Below, piece after piece: positions 24,770 through 53,054 of a stretch of DNA of 64,000 nucleotides. Origin of the DNA: Corella eumyota (Eukaryota; Chordata; Ascidiacea; Phlebobranchia; Corellidae); the NCBI GenBank assembly GCA_963082875.1, contig OY720098.1:11718001-11782000 (forward strand), written 5' to 3'. The notes below the pieces were generated by a model. The model had not been told where the DNA came from, did no database searches, and was given only the letters and a program-made list of their open reading frames with translations. Within the stretch, counting starts at the first letter, position 1. Each line of letters opens with the position of its first letter. The position numbers were made by a program, and so were the translations under genes.

Positions 24770-25530
24770 AGCAAGTGTAATAAGTGAAAAAGTCGACAAA
24801 TTTTCTGATAAACCAAGTTTTTTAAACCGAGGCAAAGGAAGCATATAAGGCAAAATACTTTTTAGAGCTGTGTTTGGGAAAAACATTATTTATTTTCCAA
24901 AATATTTTTTGTGATACATTTTGTATAACTTTTGCCTCATTAGAAACTGTTCTACACTGTATTTATATTTTGTTATTTTCTTAACAAAATATAGTATATT
25001 TGCATAAAGTTTTATTAGGCAATTACTTTAATGAATTTTAAAAATTATTTTAATTCTTCAAACATTTAATAAAATGTTTAAAAATTTGCACCATTATTCT
25101 TTGTCATTTTATCTTTATTTGTTATAATTGATAAGGTTGTACATAAGTTTTTGTGCGTTTTAAGTTAAAATTATTTTAGTACTTTTAAAAATTAAAATAA
25201 AACAACCTTAAAAAAACTAGCAACTTGCTACCGCCACCCCACGACAGGCTACAATCACATTTTTGTTTAAACGTAAACAAAAGTTTTAAATATTTCAAAA
25301 AAAAAACTTAAGCGTGGTATAATGTTTATTAAAGATGCTGATTTAAACAGTTGAAATATGGCTAAAAATTCGCAAAAACATAGGAGCAAGCATACTTAGT
25401 TACGGTTCTAAGCTACAAGTACCTGTATCCAAATAGCATCAAAAAATTTGGCAATCTCCTAAAGGCCCCAACCAAAAAAATAAATAAGTTTTAATTGAGA
25501 TAAATAAAATAAATAATATAAACAAAATAA
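24770..25530. other. Convergent intergenic, 3' ends of GPCR and B4GALT7
   Basis: 3' flanks of two convergent genes. AATAAA at about 25068 can serve the GPCR. Nothing else was recognised. Confidence 0.6.
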
Positions 25531-27393
25531 CTATTCGGAGTGGTAATCTGCATTACACCACGGTGATATTTTCTCATCGCAAATTAAATGAACGTTGTAT
25601 ATAGTAACAGGGGCACCAGAAATAGTCATTTCAACAGTACTTTGTAATTTATATTTCGTGTTTCCGTACCCAGATGTTTTGTCGGTTTCAAACACTTTCT
25701 ACAAAAAACAAATATAATACTTACATTTTCAAAAGACTAAAATTATATTTTTGTTAAATTATTGCTAAAGGGAATTGTTTTAATGGATACAGTTTTTTGT
25801 CATACCATTCCTAAATTTTCTTTTTCAAATCTTTCCTTGTCTCGAGGTCTTTTCTTAATATCGTGAAGATTTAGAAAAGTATTAGTTGAGTTTGTAGATA
25901 AGCCTTCACTTCTATACAGCTAAAAAACATTAAATAAAATTAATGTTAAGCAAAAACAAAAATTCAACCTTAAAAAAGGATTTCGTTATTCCAAGCAAAA
26001 TATAAGAAAAGGTTTTATTTTATGATATGTCACCTTATAATTATTTTGAATAATTCTGGTGTATAATTCATTATCTTCTCCACCCCAACCCCAATCATTA
26101 TTCGTCATTCCATTAATCTAAAAACCATTAAAAGGCGATTTGGTTTGACAATTTGTAAAAAATGCATAGTTTTTTGTATATTTTACTTTATAGTATTAAG
26201 TAAGTTCGTACATAGCTTTAGTAATATAGTAGGTTTTCTACTTTACACGTGTTTCAAAACTAGTTAAACAGCTTTAGGCGTAATTTTTTTATTAAAATCA
26301 CAGAATAAATTTGTTTGAACATTTAAAGAGTAAATAAATACTAAATTCCATACTAAGTTATTCAACAAATAACCTCTTACCTTGACGAATTGATCGTTAG
26401 TTAATAATATAACCCCGCCAACAAACCATGTCCCATGATACATTGGGTGATATTCGGGTGAAGATACGTGAAAAGGACCCTAAAATTACATTACAATTAC
26501 TACTTCTGAACTAAACAAAATGCATAATTAAAAATACAAAAAAAGGTCTACTAATCATTACCTTTTCTGGATATCCATAATTAAGTTCTGGGTTGATAGG
26601 TACTGTGTCAATATCTTGTATTGCCAAATAATCGCACTCATCTTTCGATAAAAGATATCCGATGTTAATTAAGGAACCTTTATTGAACCTACGAAAAAAA
26701 ATACATCTTAAAATTTTATTCTAAGAAACTAGTATTCCACAAACAATTATTTTTTAACCATACTAAGTATGCACCCTTGTATTAGCAACTGGCACTTGTT
26801 GCAAAACTACAACAAGACTAATAAAATGAACAAAAAGCTCAAGTAATCAAGGCAAAGCTAATGGGCGTTCATCCGCCCAAAAGCGTTGTACATACTTCGA
26901 TTGTATGCCCTAAACATAATTGTATAATAGCACTATTGTTCTTCTATGCCTTTATTATTAACTAAACTTAGGGTGTGATGGAACTACAGGGCGCATATTT
27001 GTTTACATCTAAGTTAAACTAGTGTATAAAATAAAGTATGCAAAAAATAAAATCTTTAAATAGTAAGTGTCACTTATTGGGTACCTTTTAATCATACCTG
27101 TAATCGTCGGCTTGATTTATAACAATAATCTTATGATCGATAGAGTTAGCTGTTAAAAAATTGTACATATGTGGCGCTATAACCATTAACTCATTAAATA
27201 CCCCTCGAAATGGAATCAAAACAGCTAACTTGTGGCCTTGAGAATATTTACTACTCAATAAACGGCTAACATAACTATCTTCTTTACTTGTTAGTCTGCT
27301 GTGCTGGTTAAGTTTAACATTAAAAAACGTGTATAAAAACAAAACAAATACTAACGACATAAACGAAATGGCATATTTATTTAAATTTCCCAT
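25531..27393 (-). CDS. B4GALT7: Beta-1,4-galactosyltransferase 7 (linker GalT-I)
   Basis: Golgi type II enzyme adding the first galactose to xylose in the glycosaminoglycan-protein linker. Exons: 27098-27393, 26562-26688, 26381-26479, 26034-26117, 25806-25919, 25531-25698; 295 aa. A short cytoplasmic tail and signal-anchor (about residues 8-26) lead to HKLAVLIPFRGVFNEL. Then come INIGYL, the metal-binding DID at 124-126 (DVD in human), GPFHVSSPEYHPMYH, and WGWGGEDNE at 183-191 with the acceptor-site Trp, Glu188 and Asp189. The human WGWGREDDE has Asp where residue 190 is Asn, and Arg where residue 187 is Gly. The NLHD and WCN near the end match the family. Exon 4 uses a GTGACA donor. The linker role follows from family knowledge. 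Confidence 0.93.
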
Positions 27394-29159
27394 TTTGCTT
27401 AAAAGTATTTTAATTTACATTTATTTAATCATCGTGATTTTTTTCTAAACGCTTTCAGCGTTTTTTGGTTTATAAACCGTTATTGCCTGAGGTGTTTGTT
27501 AATCAAAACCTGTAATTATTTCACTTAGAATCACTATGTCACGTTTTTCATATTGTTATATTATCTTGGCCTAGCTTGATTATGATAAAAATCATGTGTT
27601 TAAATAAAGAAAAGTTAATAAATTATGTTTCTACTACTGAATTACCCTTCCTATGTTTTATTTCAACATCTCTTTAAACAAAAAAAAAAATTTTTTATGT
27701 TTTGTGAGCTTTATATTTTGATGGTATTTAATTTATATTTGGTTCTCTTTTATATTCAGTTCTTGACGTCACTTTTATATTAAAATACACGAAAATAGTG
27801 TAAACTTTCTGAAACTTAACGCAATAATTACGGGTAACATTTTATGTTTATTTGAAAATTGGCCATTTTGTAGGAGAATTGTTAATAAAACTAAATTTCT
27901 TATTTATTTTTGTTTGTAAATATCTTGACTAAAACAAGGCAACGTTTTGTCATGTGTTTATGAAATAATACAAAACCCCAAAAATAATTTAAAATTTGGT
28001 TTAAATTAAAAAAATTTTAGAATAAAAAAAATTAATCGATTTTTTTTCGTTGCAAAAAAATTGTTAATCCATAAATAATAGCCCAACGGAACCAAAGGTA
28101 AATTGGCGTGTCTTACTTATTGAATAATTAAGTAGGAGAATGTCAATACATTTTAAAAGATATTTTTTATGTTTGTATACATTTAGTTTTATCCGTATAA
28201 CAGTCATACTTACAAGTATATTTTAAGGTTTTTTAAAAAGTTTTTATTTTTTGCGGTTAAACAACTGGTTATTTGTAATAACTTGTTCTAAAGATCGTAG
28301 CCTTTATGTATTTAAATTTAATGCTAAAATCTTTGATCTAATTACGCTTGTTTTCACAAAATCTTGGTCATTAGAGGGACCTAATTAAAGTTAAAATTCA
28401 AGTAATTAAGACACTGCCCTGTCAACATGTAATGGACTTAAACCCCTAGAATATATAATTATATTATTAAAGACCAATACCCACGAGCTTATAAAAGTCA
28501 CAAATAATATGTGCATGTACTTGTAGATTTGTAACGCATATGTAGTACATTATAAATGACTAATCAAGGAAAAATCCGTCAATCAAGAAATTGTAAAATC
28601 GATCGAAAATCATAAATAATGCATAAAGATTACAAGTCTTAGTATTCCTGAAAAAAATTCAGTTGCCGTTACAAGAATGTCAGAGCAACGTTATTATGTG
28701 GAAGTTTATTTTTTCTAACTTGAGTCTAGTAAAAAAAAAATGTTTTTTAGCTAGAAATAAACAAGTACAGACTAAATAAAAAATAAAGTAATATAATAAT
28801 AACAGCAGGTCAACCTTTTTTAAAAAATAAATAAATGTTTTTATATATTTTTATCCTTAAAAAGAGTTTAAAAAAATAATGATAATAATAGTTTCTAATT
28901 TTTTATTTTATGAATAACAATTTTTATATTTTTACAACACTGTATTTTGCTTTTAAAAATTACTTTAAGTGGATAAGACTTATCAATAATTAAAGGTCAT
29001 CAATTTTAAGATGTGAATCACCATTGCATTAAGCCGATGTGATGTTATAATATTGATTATCAATGAAATATAATTAAATTGCTTTAAATTTTTTTTCGAT
29101 TAGAAATTTGACCTGTAGAATTATTTTACTGCCTCTACGTTAAACAAAAAAATAAATAA
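27394..29159. other. Divergent intergenic between B4GALT7 and the SLC35G-like gene
   Basis: 1.8 kb of AT-rich DNA with no recognised gene. A perfect CRE palindrome TGACGTCA lies at 27764-27771, about 370 bp upstream of the B4GALT7 start. It could serve either gene. Confidence 0.5.
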
Positions 29160-31579
29160 ATGGATGCTGATACAAAAAACAACAAAGCGAAAATGATCAG
29201 GTAAAATTAAAGTTAAAAAGAATAAAATTAATTTACAAAAGAAAAAGCAAAGTGGAGTATAAAATCAAACTAAGAAACAAATTTCTGTAAAATTTTTTAG
29301 GCAAAATCAGATTAAAAATTCAAGTGAAAAATCGACGTTGATTGATAATGAAGTAACTCAGTGGGATAATGATTACGTTCCAATGAAAGAAAGTAAGCTA
29401 GAAACGATACAGACGGCTTTTAAAAATGATTACTTCTTAATTTGTGACTATAAAAACGGTTTAAAAGATGACTTTTAAACCTAATAATATTAACTGGCAA
29501 AGTCTGTTTATTAAATTTTAGCTACGAATCTCCGTACTTAAAATATCTTTAAACATTTCACGTTCTTTTAATGGTGTAGAAAAGGATAGTAACAACAGCC
29601 ACCCTCAAAACCAAGAACATTCACATGCCATACAAGCTACATCATTTATTCATTCTGATTTATGCGCGGCAGAAGGAAATGGCGGATCAATTTCAATCCA
29701 GCATTTCGAAGATGAAAAACAAATAGAATCAGACAGAAAAGAACTTACTAAGGGCCTACTTTTAGCTCTATTTGGGGCGGGAGTTATGTACGGTTTAACC
29801 GGGGTTTTTGTGAGACTGGCTGCAGAGAACGGGGTCGGTTCGGCTGAAACTCTTTTTGTTAGAAGTGTTGTGCAGGTAATACAATACAAAAAAACAAAAC
29901 AATATTAGGTATTTATCCTACGGTATGAATATTGCATAAACGAAGTATCTGTCATATATATAAACATTTGTCTATTTATGTTAAATATTAAAACAAAACT
30001 GCATATTTATTGCTGTTTGTAAATACGACTTAAAGCGTCATAACACAAAACACAAAAAATAATGTAGTTTTTTATTTAAACAAAAAAGTTTAAACCTTAT
30101 AAAAGCCCTTAGAATTGATCATTAAACTAATAGCATTCTTTGGTATGAATATTGCATGACCGATGTGTTATATATACAAACATTTGTCCATTTGTATTTA
30201 AATTTTATTAAAAAAACGTTAATAATTTATTTTCAATTATAGAGTATTGTATTTGGCGGAATTATGGTTTTTAAAAAAATTTCTATACGGCCACCTAGCG
30301 GACGTGCTCTTGGTTGTTTACTTGTCACAGTGATGTACAGTTTAGCAACTATATCATCATTTGAAGCATTCAAGTAATTTATTCAGTTTACCATTTTACT
30401 TAAACCTCAACTTAATATTAAAAATAGTTAAGTAATAAAAAGTATCAACCATAAAAAAACGATTGTAATTCTAACAGAAGGCTAATTTTATATTTTTTTC
30501 TTAGTGTTATTCCGCCCGGTAATGCAATAGCCACTCGAGGTGCATCAAGGACAGTTTTCGCAATTTTATTTTCATTTCTCATCATTCACGAACGAGTGTT
30601 TATAAAAGATTTTGTAGCAATACTAACTTGCCTAGCTGGAATCGTTTTAATAATAGGTAAGCAAAAAAATGCACATTTACATTGTGTTCTGTACTAAGCT
30701 CACATCTATAATAATTTGACATCTACTAAATTTTCTATTTATTTTTTAGTGTCCAGTTTAACATCTAGTCACAAAGATTATTTAATCCCAAACGGTATGA
30801 CTGACAACGTTGCACTTATTAACACATATGGTTATTCGCTTATTGTATTTGCTGGTATCACTAGAGCAGTGGGAATGGTTAACGTACGAAAAATGAAAGG
30901 TATTGAATAATACAATCTGGTAGCACTTGTTAAGTATATCGCCTCTGTTTTCATAAAAGAATTTATGCCTAATTGTTTTAATAAGGCGACTTAGTTTTGT
31001 GTTTGCTAATGACTTTGAACTACCAAATACGCATTTACGAAATCGATTTTTAATTTGATTTAGGTGAAATTCCGTCGTTCACGATTGTTCTATACCACTC
31101 TGGCTTAACTATATTAGTTTCCTCAATTTTGTTAATTGTCCGACCTCTTCAATGGCCGCCCGCTGCAGCAGGAATTGGTTATACACTTGCAGTTTGTTTT
31201 ACCTCATCACTCGCAACGTGGTCGTCGAATCGGTAATATTTTATATTATTTCTATGCCAAAATCCAACTTATGTAATGTTTTTTTTTTCAGTGTGAAATT
31301 GTGCTAAAAATTAATAAAATATTCCTGATTTCACAAAGTTGGCTTAGTGTGCAAAATAAATTCTGACTTATTTTTTTATATAGTGCTTTGCAGTGGATAC
31401 ATCCTGGATTAGTAGCATTTGCGCAAAATGCCGACTTAGTTGTAAGTATTGTATTAGAACATACAATACTCGGTGTAGTTCCAAGCGTGTACGAAATACT
31501 AGGAGCTATATTGATCTTTGGTGCAGTCAGTGTATTGGCTTACATGAAATGGAAAGACTCAAAAATACAACTGGAGTAA
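29160..31579 (+). CDS. DMT/EamA transporter, SLC35G-like
   Basis: Multi-pass membrane protein of the drug/metabolite transporter superfamily. Exons: 29160-29200, 29301-29392, 29580-29875, 30243-30373, 30505-30656, 30750-30899, 31064-31232, 31384-31579; 408 aa. Residues 1 to about 105 are hydrophilic and S/N/Q/E-rich. About ten hydrophobic helices follow in two EamA repeats: the first starts KGLLLALFGAGVMYGLTGV and carries ATRGASRTVFAILFSFL before HERV; the second starts near YGYSLIVFAGITRAVG and ends in ILGAILIFGAVSVLAYM. The layout matches SLC35G/acyl-malonyl-condensing-like proteins, which are solute transporters of unproven substrate. The member cannot be fixed by eye, so no symbol is given. 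AATAAA lies about 0.3 kb after the stop. Confidence 0.82.
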
Positions 31580-32280
31580 AAATAAATTTTAACAATCTAT
31601 CACTGTGAAAAATTTAAATTTTTTTTAATGTTTTGCGTACTGTATTAACTGTAGTTAAACATGGCAATTATGAAATGCTACTGTCTGTCTATTATTACAT
31701 CAAAATGATTTAAGAAGTATGTCTATTTTTAAAAATAGTGCATTTGATTTTTAATCAATAGGAAACAGAAAACTACGATTAAACATATGTCATTGACAAA
31801 AGCAAAATATGCATTACCCCAACGCCAATTATTTTTTTATATTGGTATAATATTTTTTTGTGCTTTAATTGTTTATTAAGGCTAGCTGATACAAAATAAA
31901 GTATAGGCCTTTTGCATTTACATATAAAAATAAGTTAACTATATTTTAGCCATGATATATTTTAACCAAACATTTTTGACTTGGAATTAATGTTTAATTA
32001 TGCGTCGTTTTTTTATTTACATATTTTATTGACAACTATTCAATGCAAAACATGTGCAACTGAATGTGATTTTCTGTCGAAATGCATTTGACAGGTACAG
32101 CAAGAAGCACTTTAATCCAGTTTGTCTACATTACATAAAGTCAGTTCAATTTAGAGTGTGTTTAAAACAGAAAGACTTATAAAATCTTACAAGACCGATA
32201 TTTAAATGGTCATTTTCTGCCCAAAACTTAAATATAAAACTATAGTTTAGATTTTTAACTAGTGAACCTTATTCGATAAA
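31580..32280. other. Intergenic, 3' flank and guanylate cyclase promoter
   Basis: 700 bp. It holds the 3' flank of the transporter gene with an AATAAA near 31896, then upstream sequence of the cyclase gene. No motif stands out. Confidence 0.5.
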
Positions 32281-35200
32281 ATGTATGGTCTATTACTTGA
32301 AAGTATAATTGATTGTATTCACGAAGAATGGGGAGAAGGAACTTGGATGGAATTATCAGATGCTGTTGGAATTGACAGCGTTGGATTTTCTATTCACAAG
32401 GTTAAGTATAAACGTTTAGAGAATAATTTATTTAATTATACATAATTATAAATGTTGATGACCTTTTTTTACTTTACATAACATAAAACATGTGAGAATT
32501 ACTAATTTTAAAAGTAAACTAAACATTAATTTTAGGTCTACGATGAGGATGTAGTCCCAAAAATTGTCCAAACTCTTTCAAAAATTATTCAACTTAGTGA
32601 AGGAGATATCATGGCCAAGGTACTAATTTTTTATACACAGACATATAATATAATTCGGGTAATATTACTGTAACTAATATTTTATTTTATTTTTAAGTTT
32701 GGAGGTCATTTTATGACGTTTGTAGCTGGTTATGGTTACGATCAAATTACAAAGGTTTTGGGACGAAGTATTTGTGATTTCGTCAACGCACTTGACAATC
32801 TCCACGACTATATCAGTAACTTGTACAAAGATATAAAACCACCAAGGTACTTATAATACTAAAACTGCTAAGTAGGAATAGCTAGCTTTTTCCGCAGCAA
32901 AATACTTTACTATTAAATAATTGAGCATTGTAAAAGTTCCTTTAAAAATTGTAGATTGTCAAATTTACCAATGCTTGATAAACAGCATGATCGAACCATA
33001 TTACAAACCTTTGAATTCTGTTCAACCTTTTATTTTTAGTTTCTATGTTGAAGAGGAAGACCCAAATGGATTAACATTTCACTACAACACTTCCCGAAAG
33101 TATTTTGGTTATATTCACTACGTCAAGGGTTTGATGGAGTCGGCTGCTGCCATATATTACAACCTTCCTGACGCTGTTGTAGAAGTTATCAAGCAGGAAA
33201 TGCTGGATGAAGTTATGCATGGTGTAATCAGGTATTAAAGTTACCGAATATAATTTGTGGTCTGTTTTTGATATAATTTTATAGAGTTCAGAGTCTACTT
33301 TTATATTTTTTTTAAACTATGTAACACGGTATTAAGAATTTAATTTGATGAAGCTCCTGCCTATTTTTAATCGAATTGATAGTTAAACATGATTTTTATA
33401 ATTTAATACAATAAAATATAAAGGCACCTCGACAAAGAAACTTTTAAATTTAAAAACCTGTGTTTAGGATCAATTTTCAGAACTGTAGCGTAGGCGGGCA
33501 AGGTCCCTGGATGCCAGCTTTGTCTGAGCTACGATCAACCACTCCAGTCAGTGTGAACAGCAACGTGGTGTTTAACTCGTTCCCGTTTGCCATTATTTTT
33601 AGCGAGGTAAAAATCAACAAGATATGACTTAAACAAGACATAAAATAATATTTAATAAAACAGAAATTTTTTTAAATAATATACACGATAATTTTTACAT
33701 GTATAAAGTTTTAAATTTTTTATATTATGTTGTTTTAGAACATGCAAGTATTGACTTGTGGTGCTGGTGTAGTAAAAACTTTTCCAACATTGGTAGGAAA
33801 AAAGATAACCGATTTTTTTATTTTGACTAAACCGATTGGAATGACTCTTTCCTGGTCTTTTGTAAGTAAAAAAATAAGCCTATTTTGTAGAGTAGATACT
33901 AAACAATATAAATTAATAATGTAATTGCCACTAGCAAAATCAACTATTTTGTTAATTGATTTAGATGAAAAATCGACCAGTTAATGTTTTGGTGGAACTA
34001 ACGTCAACTGTTGCATTATGGGCAGAATACGAAGAATATCTAAGGTCCCAAGGTAAAGAAAGCCAAGTTTTTATTTTTCGATGCATATATATATAAAAGT
34101 ACTTTGCACAGAAATCTGTATAAAATAGCTATCGTTTTAATGGCAAATCACAACAATACAGTTAATTTTTTTTTAGAAATCTTGGATTCTGAGCAGCCAC
34201 CGCCGCCGCCAATCCAACGAGATGATTCAGTTCGATTAAAGCTTAGAGGCACAACAGCTTTCTTAGAAAGTTGGAATGCAGTTGTGTTTATGTGTACTCC
34301 TGTGTAAGTAGCAAACTGTAATGTATGTGTTAATCTTACGTCAAACTGTATAAGTAAAAATAAATAAAAAGCTACCACATTCAGATAAATTGTCTAAAAT
34401 ATAATTAATTTTATCACGTTTTCTTCGTTAAATTAAAATGCTTTATTTTTGCCAAGCACGTTCTTTTTAAATATAAATAATTTAATGTTTATAGATTTGA
34501 CAACATGGATATTATGAAAGATGTTGGTTTGTACATTAGTGATTTAAGTTTTCAAGATTCGCTTCAGATGTTGTTGATGGCAGGTCCGCAACATTCAGCA
34601 GAACTTAAAATTGCATTGGACATGGTAATCATCAGTTAAACATTGATTTTATTTACTATAACGTACTCCATATTTAAATTTTTATTTCAGAAATTTTGCA
34701 CTTAAACTAACAATAACGATCTAACCTATAACTTATTGCAACTTACGTGTCAATTTACTAGGAGCAAGCGAAAACGGCAAAAATGGAGAAGACGTTGGAC
34801 GATCTCGAAAAGGAAAGCAAGAAAACTGATGCTCTTCTTTTTTCGATGATTCCCAAAGAAATAGCAGAGCGGTTGAAAAAGGGTGGAAACGTATCAAGTA
34901 TAGCAGAGGTAAATTCAACTTTTATATAAAGTTTAAATATGGTTGCCCAAATCGTACACCATAGAAAATAACAAACCGAATGTTCATGGATATAACTTTC
35001 TCTAAAGCTTATAGTTATTGTTAATGAAACAGCCCGCACAAAATTACAGAAAAGTGACGGGAATAATATAACATTGATTTTAATACATTATGTAACACTG
35101 GGCTTATGTATAAGAGCTGTCAAAATCAGATTCTTAAATCAATAAATTAACTTTGCAGATGTTTCCTGACGTAACAGTGTTGTTTAGTGACATCATTGGC

Positions 35201-36944
35201 TTCACAAACATCTGTACTAGGATTACACCAATGGAAGTCGTTGCTGTTTTAAACACCATTTATACAGTTTTTGATACGTTAAGTGAAAGGTAAAATAATT
35301 ATGTTGTCTAAAAATAGTTCAACTTTATGCAAAACTTGATTACTATCACCAACATTAAACAATGTTTATGTATTTCTTTGTACCTAATAAATATAAAAAC
35401 TAGTTTACAATGTATAAGATTTGAAATTCATTTTTTTGCAGATATGGCGTATTTAAAGTGGAGACCATTGGCGACGGATACGTCGCGGTCTCGGGAGCCC
35501 CGGTCCCAACAAAAGTTCACGCGCAACGTATTTGCGACATGGCTCTTGAAATGCAAGGAGGAATAAGACATGTAAAAAATCCGGCTGATGGAAACAACAT
35601 AAGAATTCGAATTGGTAAATAATGTCACATAAAAATTCGTAACTGAATTAAATTAAAAGAATGTGCTAAATAAAGAATAACCAATTACTCATTGGCTTAC
35701 CACCTACTTCACAAACTGCTGTTAATTATCCCCTTTTTTAATTTCAAGGTATTCATTCGGGTGGTGTCGTGGCCGGTGTTGTCGGGCATAAAAAGATAAG
35801 ATATTGCTTGTTCGGCGATACTGTGAACACAGCGTCGAGAATGGAAAGCACCGGCAAGGGAGGTGAGATTCACATCAGCAAAACTGTTCGCGATCAGCTG
35901 ATCAACACGGGTGATTACGTCATAAAAGATCGAGGTATCATATATGTGAAGGGTAAAGGTCAAATGCGAACGTATTGGCTTAACGGAAAGAAAGGGAAAT
36001 TCATTTCTATTCCAGGATCCAGGTATAAAAGTTAACATTTTGTTAGGTTAACAATTTGATCTAAATTTTTTCTTGCAACATTACCTTTGTTAGGCAATTA
36101 TAATGGCTATGTATACATGGATGAATATTTTAAGTTGTTATTTCAAATATTTAGCTTTGTGGACGCTACTTCATTGGTTCCCGCAAATAATCAGAAAAAT
36201 ACAGACGATGACGACGAACTCTCACAAACACAGGGCGACCAACCGGTAAGCTTACTTTTTATACCATTATAACAATAATTTATTGTGTTTTAACCATATC
36301 AAACTCTTTGTTCTGTCCTGTGGTGTATTTAAAAAAATAAAACCCCAATTTTGAATACTTAATAACCAAGAACACACATGGTCTGCCACAGAACTTTCGA
36401 AAAACATTTCAGAAGATAGCAAACGTGCGAAATATGACGATTCGAGATTACCAGGAAAAGAATTATCCCGAAGATACCGCCGGTTTGGAATACCAACGTT
36501 AGTTTATAATATTAGCTAATGGGAATATTTTGATCTTAAGCTGTAATACAATAAATAACCTATAAAATGTAAATAAGTAGCCTATAGAATACAATCGGTC
36601 AGATGATATTTTGTATAAGGCTTTCAATTTAACGACAATTAAAACAAGTTACTACAGAAAAATGTGTTTTTTTTTAATCATTTTTTTTCTTTTTTTGTTA
36701 TTCAGGTGGTTTTGAATCGTCAGTCAACCCGGCGTCGAAAACAAATCACGTTGATGATAACGCGGAATATGATCATGATGCAGAAGTGGGAGCAACGCCC
36801 ACGGTTTCTAATGACACTCAGGAAGACGAGGACGACTCGAGAATGGAATCCCATCTTGGGTTCGTGACCAAGGTGCAATCTATGGGATTGCGTTTAAAGA
36901 AGATAAAACATTCTGGAAATTCTTCTGTTTGCAATTTGCTTTAA
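32281..36944 (+). CDS. GUCY1B2: Soluble guanylate cyclase beta-2-like subunit with CAAX tail
   Basis: Haem-based nitric-oxide-sensing cyclase making cGMP, 763 aa. Exons: 32281-32400, 32536-32619, 32698-32846, 33040-33231, 33468-33606, 33739-33861, 33965-34052, 34177-34303, 34495-34624, 34762-34908, 35159-35289, 35442-35614, 35749-36022, 36155-36245, 36413-36497, 36706-36944. H-NOX domain 1 to about 185: proximal His104 in DNLHDY and Y133-N-T-S-R137, the haem-propionate YxSxR with Thr for Ser. The HNOBA/PAS region and a coiled coil (about 390-425) precede the cyclase domain. There Asp444 and Asp488 (metal), Glu484 and Cys554 (guanine), and Asn561 and Arg565 are all present. An acidic, S/T-rich tail of about 125 residues ends in CNLL, a prenylation box. 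Vertebrate beta-2 also ends in a CAAX box, which beta-1 lacks; this decides the symbol. Confidence 0.88.
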
Positions 36945-38030
36945 AATTTGTTGTTTTAATGAAATGAGGGTAAATGGATCAAAACCTGGGTGAAAAATAT
37001 GCCGAAGTTTAAACGTTTTGTAAATTGTTTTTATTGTAGATTGTACTTACCTAATGTGTGATGCATTATTCTTTATTTATTTCATATCGCAACATTTTAG
37101 AAATTCTTTAAAATCCTGTTTAAAATTAAAAAATCAATCTTTGTTTATCAACGATTTAGTTTAAAAAACATAGCATGGCGATTTTGCTTTCCAGTATTTA
37201 CTGTTTTGTGTGTGCAGTGCTGTAAATAAAACAATTTTAAAAATTTGGTATTTTTTGCTAGTAAGAACAAAAATAAAATTGAATTTTTCGTTTTTGGCCT
37301 GGTGGAACCAAAAACAAGTTTATCAAAAAATAATCCGATAACATTACGATAAATCAGTGCATAATTGTATTTTAAACTTAAAAAAATCAAGAAAAAGTAT
37401 TTTAAGTACAATAGAGTATTTATAAAAATATAATAGATTGCCTTAATAAGCTGAAAAAGAACCAAATTTAAAGGTTAATTTTTCTTTTACATCAAAAAAT
37501 ATTAAACATAAAGTAAATCTCAAATATAATTAGGTAAAGCAATATAATTTTAAACAAACTACAATTTATTAAAATAATCAAAAAAATAAGAATCTCTTGC
37601 AATTTTGATAGCTTTTATCTTGGTAGGATTGTCATAAAATATAATACAGAAAACTTGCAGTGCAATTTTAACAAAAAAGATAGAAAAGGGGAATGTAGTA
37701 AAATAACCTTAAACAGATGAATTCAGCTCACTATATAGAAATGATTATAAATATAAAAGACTAATTATGAACCAGTGAATATTAGTTTGGGGGAATACAA
37801 GTTAAATTTTTTTTTAGAAAATTCTTTTTTAAAAAGAGAAAAAATTGTGATGAAGTGTCTTTTTCAGTGGTTTGTATTTAATTGGCAATTTTAAGGTTTA
37901 AATAAATCAAAAATGCAGTTTTACGTATTTACAGCTTTAAAGATTAGTTTTATACGCGATTATTGCGGTTATTTAAGCGCAGTTTTGCAATTTTTTAAAT
38001 TTCATAATTTTTAAAACACCAAAAATTTCT
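36945..38030. other. Convergent intergenic
   Basis: 3' flanks of the cyclase and PI3K genes. AT-rich; the short minus-strand frame at 37148-37465 has no coding support. Confidence 0.6.
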
Positions 38031-52842
<14,812 letters not shown>

Positions 52843-52948
52843 TTTTTAATTCTTATGGCTAGCTAAAACAATTTAAAAAAAGAAAGATTTAAAACTGTCA
52901 AAACAATTTTGGGGATTTACGTTGAAAGAAAGTTTTGGTAAACAAATC

Positions 52949-53020
52949 GGTAGAAATTATAACATCACTCTGAAATGTCGAACAATAGTAACTGTTGCGT
53001 CACAATGGTAACTGTTTTGT
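52949..53020 (+). repeat. Left terminal inverted repeat, 72 bp
   Basis: Reverse complement of 54928-54999 with no mismatch. Beyond 53020 similarity continues only as short shared words (AATGTC, CGTTAC), so the original TIR may have been longer and has partly diverged. Confidence 0.93.
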
Positions 53021-53054
53021 GATAATGTCGATTATTTCGTTACAAATTTTTTTA

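Noticed and set aside
26780-26900. Small hairpin GGGCG...CGCCC resembling a microRNA or terminator
   Set aside because: The stem is too short for a pre-miRNA and lies in an intron without further support.
34148-35628. Minus-strand frames over the guanylate cyclase gene
   Set aside because: Shadows opposite cyclase exons; the plus-strand exons account for all coding signal.
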